Shown piece by piece: positions 26,933-36,576 of a DNA stretch of 64,000 bases (positions within the stretch are counted from its first letter, which is position 1; each line of letters begins with the position of its first letter). Location of the stretch: contig JBBAUA010000013.1 of NCBI GenBank assembly GCA_040398465.1, positions 1 to 64,000 of the forward strand, in the 5' to 3' direction. The translations under genes were made by a program, and so were the position numbers. The notes beneath the pieces were generated by a model that had not been told where the DNA came from, searched no databases, and saw only the letters and a list, made by a program, of their open reading frames with translations. This DNA is from UBA7672 sp040398465 (GTDB lineage Bacteria > Pseudomonadota > Alphaproteobacteria > Caulobacterales > Hyphomonadaceae).

Positions 26933-27856
26933 CTAACCTACCGTTTCCGCAGCAATGTCCGAGATCACCCGCACGCGCACGGACAGGTCCTCGGACGGGA
27001 TGCGGGGCCAGAGGGTGAACTGATGGGCGATCCAGGTCATCTGGCGCTTGGCGTAGCGGCGGGTGTCGCGCTTGCAGCGGTCGACTGCGTCGGCGAGTGA
27101 CGCGCGCCCTTCGAAATGGTCGCAGAAACCCGGCATCCCGTGCGCGCGCATCACGGGAAGGGCTGAATCCAGACGGCGCTGCCAGAGCGCTCGCGCCTCG
27201 TCGAGCGCATTGGCGCGCATCATCGCATCGACGCGGGCGTTGATGCGCGCATAGAGCGTTTCGCGCGGCGGCGTCAGTGTGATGCCTGCCCATGTCCCCG
27301 GCGGCAGCACCGGCGCTGCCTGCCCGTGAAAGCTCGATAGTGGTTTGCCCGTCGCGAACAGGACTTCCAGCGCGCGCGACGTGCGCTGGCGATCGTTGGC
27401 TTCGATGCGGTCTGCTGTGGCGGGATCCTTCTCCAGCAGCATCGCGCGCGCGCCTGTCTGGTCGGCCTCGACCATGGCGCGGGCCTTGTCGCGGTGCTGG
27501 TCCGACACCGCCGGGATATCCGACAGGCCCTCCGTCAGCGCCATGAGATAGAGCCCCGTGCCGCCGACGATAATGGGCAATCTTCCGGCGTCGCGCAGCT
27601 CTGCGATCTTCGCGGCGGCATCCTTGCTCCAGACGCCGACGGAATAGCGGGCGGCGGCATCGACATGGCCGAACAGGTGGTGAGGTGCGCTGGCCAGTTC
27701 CTCAGTGTCCGGACGGGCAGTCAGCACGTTGAGGTCGGCATAGCACTGCATCGCATCGGCATTGACGATCTCGCCCCCGTGCTTACGGGCGAGCGCGATT
27801 GCCAGCCTTGTCTTGCCGCTGGCTGTGGGTCCGTGAATGAGGATCGCGGGACGCAT
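26933..27856 (-). CDS. miaA: tRNA dimethylallyltransferase
   Basis: 307-aa enzyme transferring a dimethylallyl group to the N6 of A37 in tRNAs reading UNN codons. The P-loop GPTASGKT is at residues 9-16; DAMQCYADLNVLTARP contains the catalytic Asp and substrate-binding region, and VGGTGLYLMALTEGLSDIP the family core. C-terminal RDTRRYAKRQMTWI is the conserved tRNA-contact helix. About 300 aa is usual. Sits upstream of the ilvL promoter on the same strand. Confidence 0.96.
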   Translation of the reverse strand: MRPAILIHGPTASGKTRLAIALARKHGGEIVNADAMQCYADLNVLTARPDTEELASAPHHLFGHVDAAARYSVGVWSKDAAAKIAELRDAGRLPIIVGGTGLYLMALTEGLSDIPAVSDQHRDKARAMVEADQTGARAMLLEKDPATADRIEANDRQRTSRALEVLFATGKPLSSFHGQAAPVLPPGTWAGITLTPPRETLYARINARVDAMMRANALDEARALWQRRLDSALPVMRAHGMPGFCDHFEGRASLADAVDRCKRDTRRYAKRQMTWIAHQFTLWPRIPSEDLSVRVRVISDIAAETVG

Positions 27857-27872
27857 TGCGGTGGTGGTTTCC

Positions 27873-27885
27873 CTCGTATCCAGAC
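27873..27885 (-). promoter_or_regulatory. 13-nt element shared by the miaA and cobS 5' leaders
   Basis: Minus-strand GTCTGGATACGAG begins 17 nt upstream of the miaA start. The same 13 nt occur 14 nt upstream of the cobS start (47431-47443), on the coding strand in both. Could be a -10 region or a translation or regulatory element; nature unknown. Confidence 0.3.
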
Positions 27886-28002
27886 CTGTGCCCCCAGCTT
27901 CGCTGTTTACGCGTGCCCTCGACCCCTGATAGAGCGCGTGGCCCGCCCTAACGCGCCCCGGCAGTCACGTCCATCATTCATACTGGCCTCACTCACACCG
28001 AC

Positions 28003-28887
28003 ATGACCAATCCTCAGGCCCTCGTGCTGACGCTGGTTTCGCGCAATGCAGCCGTCCTTGCTATAGCAGCGGCGGCTCCGGGGAGAACTGGCGATGTGGC
28101 GGATCGTTCCGGCGCGGGCTGGAGCGTTGCGGAAACGTCCGTGGCGGGCGGCGCAGAGCTGGTCGCCTGGCTTGAGGCTGAAGCCCCCGCGCAGGGCGCT
28201 GACTGGGCGATCACCCCGGCGGCGAACCGGCGCAAGCGCCTGCTGATTTCCGACATGGACTCGACCATCATCGGGCAGGAGTGCCTGGATGAGCTTGCCG
28301 ACTTCGCGGGTCTCAAGGCGGAAGTTTCCGCCATCACCGAACGCGCGATGCGGGGCGAGCTCGATTTCGCCGGCGCGCTGACCCAGCGGGTGGCGATGCT
28401 GAAGGGGCTGAACCTGTCGGCGCTGGAGGCCTGCCACGCAGAGCGCGTGCGGCTCAACGCTGGCGCACGGGAGCTTGTCGCGACGATGAAGGCGCATGGC
28501 GCGCGCGCCGTGCTGGTGTCGGGCGGGTTCCGCTATTTCACCTCGCGCGTTGCGGCGATGGCAGGGTTCGACGCCGACCGCGCCAATACACTGATCGACG
28601 ATGGCGCAGGGCTGACCGGCGCGGTCGGACAGCCCATCCTCGGCCGCGAGGCAAAGCTCACCGCGCTGCTCGAAGAGACGGCTGCGCTCGGCCTGACGGC
28701 GGATGATGCACTCGCGATGGGCGATGGGGCGAACGATCTCGACCTGATCCGCGCGGCCGGACTCGGCATCGCCTACAAGGCAAAGCCGATCGTTGCGGCA
28801 GAGACGCGCGCGCGCATTGAGCACACTGACCTGCGCGCGGCGCTGTTCTTCCAAGGCTACGCCATCAGCGACATCGTCAACGCCTAA
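28003..28887 (+). CDS. serB: Phosphoserine phosphatase
   Basis: 294-aa HAD-superfamily enzyme removing phosphate from O-phosphoserine, last step of serine synthesis. HAD motif I DMDSTIIGQECLDELAD near residues 84-100 (nucleophile Asp84, acid Asp86), motif II VSGGFRYFTSR, motif III/IV KAHG...GDGANDLDL near 242-250. The N-terminal ~75 residues are an ACT-like extension as in E. coli SerB. Its stop codon overlaps the convergent protease gene by 4 nt. Confidence 0.95.
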   Translation: MTNPQALVLTLVSRNAAVLAIAAAAPGRTGDVADRSGAGWSVAETSVAGGAELVAWLEAEAPAQGADWAITPAANRRKRLLISDMDSTIIGQECLDELADFAGLKAEVSAITERAMRGELDFAGALTQRVAMLKGLNLSALEACHAERVRLNAGARELVATMKAHGARAVLVSGGFRYFTSRVAAMAGFDADRANTLIDDGAGLTGAVGQPILGREAKLTALLEETAALGLTADDALAMGDGANDLDLIRAAGLGIAYKAKPIVAAETRARIEHTDLRAALFFQGYAISDIVNA

Positions 28888-30389
28888 CGCGGACGCACGG
28901 CGACGTAGCTCACCTCGTCATCGCCCCAGAGCTGGAGCAGGACGGGCTTGCCGGCAGCCTTCGCGGCTTCGGCGGCGGCAATCGCCTGTTCGGGCGATGA
29001 CACCGGCTGGAAGTGGACCTCGGTGACAACCGCGCCGATCGGAATCTTGCCGAGCGCGTCCGAGCCGGTCTCGATCGACTGCACAAGCACGCCGCGCACG
29101 GAGGCGGGGATGCTGCGACGGCGGCGATCCGCGTCCTCGATCACCTTGAACTGGATACCGAGGATGTTGGTGAGCGCCGTTGCGACGTCCTTTTCCTCGG
29201 GCTTGGCGGCAGCTGCCGCGGCGCTGGCCGACGCCAGCTTGAAGCTTGCGGTCGCCGCCTTGCCATTGCGAAGATAGCGCACCGACACCTGCGTACCGAC
29301 CTGCGTCACGCCCATGATGCGGAACAGGTCGCGGCTTTCGCGGATCTGCTGGTTGTTGATGGCAGTGATCAGGTCGCCCTGTTTGAGCCCTGCAACTTCA
29401 GCCGCGCCACCCGCCTCGACCGACGTGACGATGGCCCCTTCGGGCTTCTGCAGCCCATAGGATTCCGCGATCGCCTGGTCGACCGAACGGGCCGTCAGGC
29501 CCATCGTGCCGCGGCGAGTCTGGCCGAATTCGCGCAGCTGTTGCGTGACGACCTTGGCGAAGTTCGCAGGCACGGAGAAGCCGACGCCGACCGATCCGCC
29601 CGCCTCACCCGGCGAGATGATGGCGGTGTTCACGCCGATGACTTCGCCACGCAGGTTGAACAGCGGCCCTCCGGAGTTGCCCTTGTTGATCGCGGCATCG
29701 GTCTGGATGAAGTCGTCGTACGAACCCGCGCTGATATCACGGTTACGGGCGGAGATGATGCCCGCGGTAACCGTGCCGCCGAGGCCGAACGGGTTGCCGA
29801 TGGCGACCACCCATTGACCGACATCCGCCGAATCCGAATTGCCCCATGGCACAGCCGTCAGCGGCGCGCGCGGCTCGACCTTCAGGAGGGCAAGGTCGAC
29901 ATCCTCATCCGCGCCGACCAGCTTGGCGGCCAGCACGGAGCCATCCGACAGCACGACGTCGATCTCGTCGGCGCCCTCGATGACGTGGTTGTTGGTCACC
30001 ACATAGCCGGCGGAATCCACGATGAAGCCGGAGCCGAGCGAGGACTGGCGCCGCGCGCCGCCCTGCCCGCGGCCGAGAAGGTCGTTGAACTCGTTGAGCG
30101 GGGAGTTCGGGCCGAACGCTGGCAGGCCGTCGCCGCGCGACACAGTCTGGCGTGTTGCAATGTTGACCACGGCCGGCATCAGGCTTTTCGCCAGGGCGGA
30201 AAAATCCTCGCCCATGACGGCTGCTGCAGACACCGGAGAGAGGGGTGCGCCGGGCTGGGCGATCGCCGGGGGCGGGGCTTCCATTTTCAGGAGCGCCGGG
30301 GCGAAAAAGGCGCCCGCGATAGCCGCCACGCCCAGCACCGGAATGCCGACCTTGATGAGAAGCGAGCGCTTGGACGACGTGCCCGGCAT
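28884..30389 (-). CDS. DegP/HtrA-type periplasmic serine protease (Do family)
   Basis: 501-aa envelope protease and chaperone with an N-terminal membrane anchor (about residues 11-33). Trypsin-like domain with triad His135 (TNNHVIEG), Asp165 (DVDLALL) and Ser239 (GNSGGPLF). PDZ1 follows at about residues 300-390 (RGTMGLTARSVDQAIAESYGL...GAIVTSVEAGG), and a shorter PDZ2-like domain at about 420-500, linked by an Ala-rich stretch. Degrades misfolded envelope proteins. Convergent with serB. Confidence 0.93.
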   Translation of the reverse strand: MPGTSSKRSLLIKVGIPVLGVAAIAGAFFAPALLKMEAPPPAIAQPGAPLSPVSAAAVMGEDFSALAKSLMPAVVNIATRQTVSRGDGLPAFGPNSPLNEFNDLLGRGQGGARRQSSLGSGFIVDSAGYVVTNNHVIEGADEIDVVLSDGSVLAAKLVGADEDVDLALLKVEPRAPLTAVPWGNSDSADVGQWVVAIGNPFGLGGTVTAGIISARNRDISAGSYDDFIQTDAAINKGNSGGPLFNLRGEVIGVNTAIISPGEAGGSVGVGFSVPANFAKVVTQQLREFGQTRRGTMGLTARSVDQAIAESYGLQKPEGAIVTSVEAGGAAEVAGLKQGDLITAINNQQIRESRDLFRIMGVTQVGTQVSVRYLRNGKAATASFKLASASAAAAAAKPEEKDVATALTNILGIQFKVIEDADRRRRSIPASVRGVLVQSIETGSDALGKIPIGAVVTEVHFQPVSSPEQAIAAAEAAKAAGKPVLLQLWGDDEVSYVAVRPR

Positions 30390-30599
30390 GAGTTCAGAAC
30401 TCCCAGTCTTTCAGCCCGCACGGGGGCTGGATCGATTGCAGACCTTGGCCCCAAAGCGCCGCGTCCGCAAGGCGACCCGCCCGCCAGGAACAAGCCATCG
30501 GAGGCTGAACCAACGCCGAAATTGCGGAACAAAGATGGCCGGCGCGCCGCCTGCGCGAAGGATCACGCGGGCGTGTGCAGCCGAAGGTCGGGGTGGCCT

Positions 30600-32819
30600 C
30601 TAGGCGGTGCGGATGGCCGGGCGGGTCTGTTCAGCCTCAAGGCCCTTCACCTGGTGCATCTTGGCGATCAGCTCGCGCTGGTCCACCGGTTTGGACACAT
30701 AGTCCGTCATCCCCAGCGCAATGTATTTTTCGCGGTCGCCGCTCATGGCGTCGGCCGTCAGGGCGATGACGGGCATGTTCTTCCAGCGCGGCTCTGCGCG
30801 CATGCGCTGGATCGCTTCCTTGCCGTCCATGACGGGCATGTGGACGTCGAGCAGGACGATATCGAAGTCATGCTGCGCGAGAAGGTCCAGCGCCTCCTTG
30901 CCGTTGGTCGCCTCAACGATGTCGCAGCCCTGCGGCGCGAGAAACAGCTTGATGACCTGGCGGTTGATGGCGTTGTCGTCCGTCAGCAGCACCCGCATGC
31001 CGCGCAATGATTTCCGCGAAGGTTCGGGGATGCGGGACGGGGATGGCCCGGGCGAGGGCGTGGCTGCGGCCGCTTCGTGCGCACGGAAGGTGAAGCGGAA
31101 CGTTGACCCCTTGCCCGGTTCGCTTGTGACCGTGATGTCGCCGCCCATCATGCGCGCGAGCTGCCGCGAGATGGCGAGACCAAGGCCTGATCCGCCGAAC
31201 TTGCGCGTGGTCGCGCCATCGGCCTGGGTGAAGACGGAGAACAGCTTGCCCACCGTCTCCTCCGCCATGCCCATCCCGGTGTCGCTGACTTCGACCACGA
31301 CCATGTGATCGTCGGTCTCGAGCCGCTTCGAGGAGAGCGAAATCTCGACGCGGCCCTTGCTGGTGAACTTGATGGCGTTCGAGACCAGGTTGCTGACGCA
31401 CTGGCGCACGCGCGTGGGATCGTAGCTGAGGCGCTGCGGGAAATTCGAGTCGTATCGGACCAGAAGGTCGAGACCCTTTTCCTCGGCCGTCGCCTGGAAG
31501 AGCTGCCGGGTGCGCTTCATTGTATGCAGGAAGTCGCCGGGCACCGCGGAAATTTCCATTTTCCCCGCCTCGATCTTTGTCAGGTCCAGAACATCGTTGA
31601 GCAACGCCATCAGCGACTTGCCGGAATCCAGGATGACGCCGACTTTTTCCTTCTGCGGCGGCGATAGTTCGTCCGCGTCCAGCGCCTGAGCCATGCCCAG
31701 AACGCCGTTGAGGGGCGTGCGGATCTCGTGGCTCATGTTGGCGAGGAATTGCGACTTGGCGACCGAGTGCGCCTCGGCCGATTCCTTCGCCGCGCGGAGT
31801 TCGCCCTCCAAGGCCTTCCAGCGCGACAGGTTGACGATAATGCCGATGACGCGGCGCCTCGACGGATCGTCCGCATGGATAACGCGCGAGCGCATCTGGA
31901 ACCAGGTGTACTCACCGCTGGCGGTGAGCAGCCTGATTTCCTGGTCGGTCGCGTCGATGCGTCCAGCGCGGACCTGCCTGATCCGGTCGGATCCCAGCGG
32001 CACGTCGTCGGGATGAGTCCGCTGAGTGAGCGTCCATAGCGGCGCCTCGACCGGCTCGACCCCGAGCAAAGCCGCGAAGGTCTCGTCGGGATGGAAAGTC
32101 AGAGGGTCGAGACCAATCTCGAAATACCCATCACCGGTAGACGATACAACGAATTCCAGTTTTTTGCTTGTCGAGTGGCTTGCCTCCACTGCGCGGTTGA
32201 GCTGGCGGCTTGATTGTGCAGCGGACCAAGCCGCTTGGGCGATGCAGACTACGGTGCCCAGCGATGTGACCGACCCCGCAATTGCGACGGTCCACGGCAG
32301 CTGCGTCCATACGGTGTGCAGCATCATGCAAAGGAGCGCCAGCACCGGAAGGCTGACCGTCGGCACGAGAGCCCAGATGGAGCTCTGGCGGTTGAATACC
32401 GCGTAAATGGCAGACGTGGTTGAGGTCGCCACAGCGATGACGACGGCGGCGGAATCACCGGTCGAATAGAGGCACAGCGCCAACACCGCCCACGCCGCGT
32501 ATGAAACCATGCCGGCGATCGTACCTGGAATGTTTGAACGGTCCCGGGCTGCCAGCACACGGCCCACCAGCACCTCTGTAGCGACAGCGGACGCGATGGC
32601 CACAACGACGAACGCCGCCGTGAACTGCCATCCGAGGAAGTAGTTCACATGGGGAGCCGCAAACAGCGCCAGCACGGAGACGACGACAATTCCGCTCTTG
32701 TCAGCGGGCGCCCAGACCTCCTGCCTGAGCCACCCCGCCAACGTTCGCCGTGCTCCCACCGTTCCTACCAAGAGCCGCCCCCATGCGAGTGTTGACGAAC
32801 TTTCAACGTCAGACGGCAA
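30600..32819 (-). CDS. Hybrid sensor histidine kinase/response regulator
   Basis: 739-aa membrane sensor. Six hydrophobic helices occupy about residues 43-195, followed by a PAS-fold domain (about 220-335), HisKA with the phospho-acceptor His364 in NMSHEIRTPLNG, HATPase (N-box NLVSNAIKFT, G1 VSDTGMGM, G2 GGSGLGLAIS), a Pro-rich linker, and a C-terminal receiver domain with acceptor Asp658 in VLLDVHMPVMDG. Signal and output are unknown; phosphate would pass to a separate phosphotransfer protein. Start lies in a 168-nt divergent spacer with polA. Confidence 0.93.
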   Translation of the reverse strand: MPSDVESSSTLAWGRLLVGTVGARRTLAGWLRQEVWAPADKSGIVVVSVLALFAAPHVNYFLGWQFTAAFVVVAIASAVATEVLVGRVLAARDRSNIPGTIAGMVSYAAWAVLALCLYSTGDSAAVVIAVATSTTSAIYAVFNRQSSIWALVPTVSLPVLALLCMMLHTVWTQLPWTVAIAGSVTSLGTVVCIAQAAWSAAQSSRQLNRAVEASHSTSKKLEFVVSSTGDGYFEIGLDPLTFHPDETFAALLGVEPVEAPLWTLTQRTHPDDVPLGSDRIRQVRAGRIDATDQEIRLLTASGEYTWFQMRSRVIHADDPSRRRVIGIIVNLSRWKALEGELRAAKESAEAHSVAKSQFLANMSHEIRTPLNGVLGMAQALDADELSPPQKEKVGVILDSGKSLMALLNDVLDLTKIEAGKMEISAVPGDFLHTMKRTRQLFQATAEEKGLDLLVRYDSNFPQRLSYDPTRVRQCVSNLVSNAIKFTSKGRVEISLSSKRLETDDHMVVVEVSDTGMGMAEETVGKLFSVFTQADGATTRKFGGSGLGLAISRQLARMMGGDITVTSEPGKGSTFRFTFRAHEAAAATPSPGPSPSRIPEPSRKSLRGMRVLLTDDNAINRQVIKLFLAPQGCDIVEATNGKEALDLLAQHDFDIVLLDVHMPVMDGKEAIQRMRAEPRWKNMPVIALTADAMSGDREKYIALGMTDYVSKPVDQRELIAKMHQVKGLEAEQTRPAIRTA

Positions 32820-32987
32820 GGTAGCCGAAAGCTCTTAAGGACCGGTGCAAGGCGGGAAGGGCAGCACCGCCGCCCTCGCGCGCATGTACTCGTGTTGAAG
32901 GCCTGATGGGGCCCGCGAGCGTCTCGCCCGGACAATCTGGCACTCTCGGGCATGGCCTGTTAGGTGAAGGGCAAGAAGAGGTCTCTC

Positions 32988-35900
32988 ATGCCCGTGCACC
33001 GCCCCGTCGACGCGACGAGCCACGTCTATCTGATCGATGCGTCCGGCTTTATCTTCCGCGCCTACCACGCCCTGCCGCAGCTGACGCGCAAGTCGGACGG
33101 CTTGCCCGTCGGCGCGATTTCGGGCTTCTGCAACATGCTGTGGAAGGTGCTGGAGGACCTCAAGGCGGGGGACCAGCCGACACACTTCGCCTGCATATTC
33201 GACGCCGGCGCGCATACCTTTCGCAACGATCTCTACGACCAGTACAAGGCGCAACGTCCCGATCCGCCCGAGGACCTGATCCCCCAGTTCCCGTTGGTGC
33301 GCCGCGCCGCCATCGCCTTTGGCCAGCCCGCACTCGAGATGAAGGGCTTCGAGGCCGACGATCTCATCGCCACCTATGCACGGCAGGCTGCCGCCAAGGG
33401 CGCGCGCGTGTCGATCGTCTCGGCGGACAAGGACCTGATGCAGCTGATCAACGATCAGGTCTGCATGCTCGATACGGTCAAGGACCGCAAAATCTGCGCA
33501 CCGGAAGTGTTCGAAAAATTCGGCGTGACGCCAGACAAGGTGATCGACGTGCAGGCCCTGTGCGGCGACAGCGTCGATAACGTTCCGGGCGTGCCCGGCA
33601 TCGGAATCAAGACTGCCGCCCTGCTGATCCAGGAGTATGGCGACCTCGAAACGCTGCTTGCCCGCGCGTCCGAGATCAAGCAGCCCAAGCGCCGCGAGTC
33701 GCTGATCGAGCATGCCGACAAGGCGCGGCTCTCGAAAGTTCTGGTCACGCTGAAGGATGATGTGGCCATCGAAGTACCGCTCGAACAGCTCGGCGTATCG
33801 GACCCCGAGCCCGGTCCACTGCTCGCCTTCCTGCAGGAGATGGAATTCCGCACGCTTACCACGCGCGTGTCTCAGACACTCGGCGTCGAAGGCGCGCCGC
33901 CGGTCTCATCCTCCGCTGGCGGACAGGCGCTGTCGAAAGCGCTGGCTGCAAATGGGGGCGCCGCCGTGAAGGTCGCGACGCCCGCCGCCAACGGGGTTCC
34001 CGGCGAGAGCTTCGAACCACAGCCGCCCGAAGTCCATCCGTTCAACCTCGACGCCTACGAGACTGTGACCGAGATCGAGCGTCTCATGTGGTGGATCGTG
34101 ACGGCTAAGGAACAGGGCTTCGTCGCAGTCGACACTGAAACCGACGGCCTCGATTCCATGACCGCCCGGCTCGCCGGCGTCTCCATGGCGCTCGCCTCGG
34201 GCAAGGCCTGCTACATTCCACTCGGCCACGGCGCCAACAAGACGGACCTGCTCTCAGGGGACAAGCCGATACAGATCGACATGTCCACTGCCCTCGAATT
34301 GCTGAAGCCGCTGCTGGAAGACCGCGCCGTCCTCAAGATCGGCCAGAACATCAAGTACGACATGTCGATCTTCTGCGGTCTCGGCATCGATGTCGGGCNN
34401 NNNNNNNNNNNNNNNNNNNNNNNNNNNNNNNNNNNNNNNNNNNNNNNNNNNNNNNNNNNNNNNNNNNNNNNNNNNNNNNNNNNNNNNNNNNNNNNNNNCA
34501 GAACATCAAGTACGACATGTCGATCTTCTGCGGTCTCGGCATCGATGTCGGGCCGATCGACGACACCATGCTGCTGTCCTTCGTGCTGGAAGCCGGCCAG
34601 CACAATCATGGCATGGACGAGTTGTCCGGACTCCATCTCGGCCACACGCCGATCCCGATCAAGGAGCTGATCGGCTCAGGCAAGTCGCAGATCACGTTTG
34701 ATCAGACGCCCATCGACAAGGCGACGCGCTACGCCGCCGAAGACGCCGACGTAACCTTCCGGCTATGGGAGCGCCTCAAGCCGCGCCTGTCACGTGAGGG
34801 TGTCACCACCGTTTATGAGACGATGGACCGACCACTTGTTCCCGTCGTGTCCGAGATGGAGCGCGCAGGGATCCTGGTTGATCGCAACCGCCTGTCGCAA
34901 CTCTCCGGCGAATTCGCCCAGCGCATGGCCGGGCTTGAGGATGACGCCCACAAGCTTGCCGGCCGGCCCTTCAATCTCGGCAGCCCCAAACAGCTCGGCG
35001 AAATCCTGTTCGACGAGATGAAGCTTGCCGATGTCGTCGGCGCCAAGCGCACCAAGACAGGCGCATGGGCCACCGGCGCCGACGCGCTCGAAGATCTCGC
35101 CGCCTACGGCCACGAACTCCCGAAAGTCCTGCTCGACTGGCGCATGCTGTCCAAGCTGCGCTCCACCTATACCGAGACGCTCAGCGAGGCGATCAACAAG
35201 GACACCGGCCGCGTCCACACGTCCTACTCGCTCGCCGGCGCCCAGACCGGCCGCCTCGCCTCCACCGACCCGAACCTGCAGAACATCCCCATCCGCACCG
35301 AGGAAGGCCGCAAGATTCGCGAGGCGTTCATCGCCGCGCCGGGCAATGTCCTGCTGTCGGCGGACTACTCGCAGATCGAACTGCGCTTGCTCGCCCACGT
35401 CGCCGACATCCCGAGCCTGCGCCAGGCCTTCAACGACGGCGTCGACATCCATGCGATGACCGCGAGCGAGATGTTCAACGTGCCCGTGAAGGGCATGGAC
35501 CCGATGATCCGCCGCCAGGCGAAGGCGATCAATTTCGGTATCATCTACGGCATCTCGGGCTTCGGCCTCGCGCGGCAGCTATCCATTCCCCGCGAAGAGG
35601 CCGCCGCCTACATCAAGAAGTACTTCCAGAAATTTCCCGGCATCCAGGACTACATGGAGCAGTATCGCGCCTTCGGCCGCGAGCATGGATATGTCGAGAC
35701 GATCTTCGGCCGGAAAGTCTGGCTTCCGCAGATCAAGTCGCCCAACGGCGCCGAGCGCTCCTTCGGCGAACGCCAGGCGATCAACGCGCCGCTGCAGGGC
35801 TCCGCTGCGGACATCATCAAGCGCGCGATGATCCGCATGCCGCAGGCGCTGAAGGATGCGGGCCTGCAGGCGCGCATGCTGCTGCAGGTGCACGATGAGC

Positions 35901-36049
35901 TGGTGTTCGAGTGTCCGGAGAAAGAGGCGAAAGCGCTCGCCGAGATTGCAACGAAGACCATGTCGAACGCGCCCCTCCCTGTTGTGCAACTGAATGTGCC
36001 GCTGGTGGTCGAAGCCAAGTCCGCGAAGTCATGGGCAGAGGCGCACTAG
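32988..36049 (+). CDS. polA: DNA polymerase I, interrupted in the assembly by an N gap with duplicated contig ends
   Basis: Replication and repair polymerase that removes RNA primers and fills gaps. N-terminal 5'-3' exonuclease (YLIDASGFIFRAYHALPQ, then KGFEADDLIATYA and SADKDLMQLI, with DSVDNVPGVPGIGIKTA). 3'-5' exonuclease with acidic pair in VDTETDGLDS, so proofreading appears intact. Polymerase domain has motif A ADYSQIELRLLAHV, the O-helix RRQAKAINFGIIYG and motif C QVHDELVFE. The 100 N at 34399-34498 plus one copy of a 55-bp flanking repeat (155 nt) break the frame; removing them gives a continuous 968-codon gene, normal for alphaproteobacteria. ATG 32988 with AAGAGG upstream is preferred over an in-frame GTG at 32964. 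Confidence 0.93.
34344..34553. other. Assembly gap: 100 N flanked by exact 55-bp duplication
   Basis: N run 34399-34498. The 55 bp before it (34344-34398) are identical to the 55 bp after it (34499-34553). This is the signature of two overlapping contigs joined by a default gap, not a biological repeat; the true sequence is continuous. Confidence 0.95.
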
Positions 36050-36499
36050 GTGTTGTTCGCGGCGGCAGACCTCCGCTTCGTCACCCTCTCGTTCGACGAA
36101 GCACGCCGCTCGCTCGAGCAGGGCGGCTTGCCCATCGGCTCGGCGCTCGCGCGCGGCGAGCAGCTGATCTCCGCTGGTCACAACCAGCGCGTCCAGCAGA
36201 GCGACCCGATCGCGCATGGCGAGATGGATTGCCTGCGCAACGCGGGGCGGCAGCCCACCTATCGCGACACCACGCTCTACACATCGCTGTCGCCCTGCAT
36301 GATGTGCGCGGGCACGATCGTGCAGTTCAAGATCCCACGTCTCGTCATCAACGACACGGTCAATTTCGGCGGCAACGAAGCCTTCCTGCGCAGCCACGGC
36401 GTCGACGTGATCGACGCCGCTCACGAGCCCTCCATTCGCCAGATGTGCGATTTCATTGCGGCGAATCCTGCCCTGTGGAACGAGGACATCATGGAGTAG
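36050..36499 (+). CDS. Cytosine deaminase of the yeast Fcy1 type (CMP/dCMP deaminase fold)
   Basis: 149-aa zinc-dependent deaminase. Zinc ligands and catalytic acid match Fcy1 in order and spacing: His56-x-Glu58 in AHGEMD and Cys83-x-x-Cys86 in SPCMMCAG. Flanking segments GLPIGSAL, GHNQR, DTTLYTSLSPC, VNF and the C-terminal ALWNEDIME resemble yeast cytosine deaminase (DTTLYTTLSPC, VNF, DWFEDIGE), not guanine or tRNA-adenosine deaminases. The E. coli-type enzyme CodA is unrelated. The start is GTG directly after the polA stop (no spacer); a TTG three bases later is possible. Cytosine-to-uracil activity is inferred. Confidence 0.78.
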   Translation: MLFAAADLRFVTLSFDEARRSLEQGGLPIGSALARGEQLISAGHNQRVQQSDPIAHGEMDCLRNAGRQPTYRDTTLYTSLSPCMMCAGTIVQFKIPRLVINDTVNFGGNEAFLRSHGVDVIDAAHEPSIRQMCDFIAANPALWNEDIME

Positions 36500-36576
36500 C
36501 AGCAATTCTCGCTGCTTTTCAGGTCGCTTCCTTTACCAGTTCTGGCTAAACAGGCGGCCCTTTAGAAGAGACGCCG

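Noticed and set aside
29013..31010. Long open frame antisense to the DegP gene and part of the histidine kinase
   Set aside because: Antisense shadow, no ribosome-binding site, no recognisable protein.
34344..34553. Direct repeats flanking the N run as a possible mobile element or target duplication
   Set aside because: Exactly 100 N with identical 55-bp edges is a scaffold artefact, and collapsing it restores polA.
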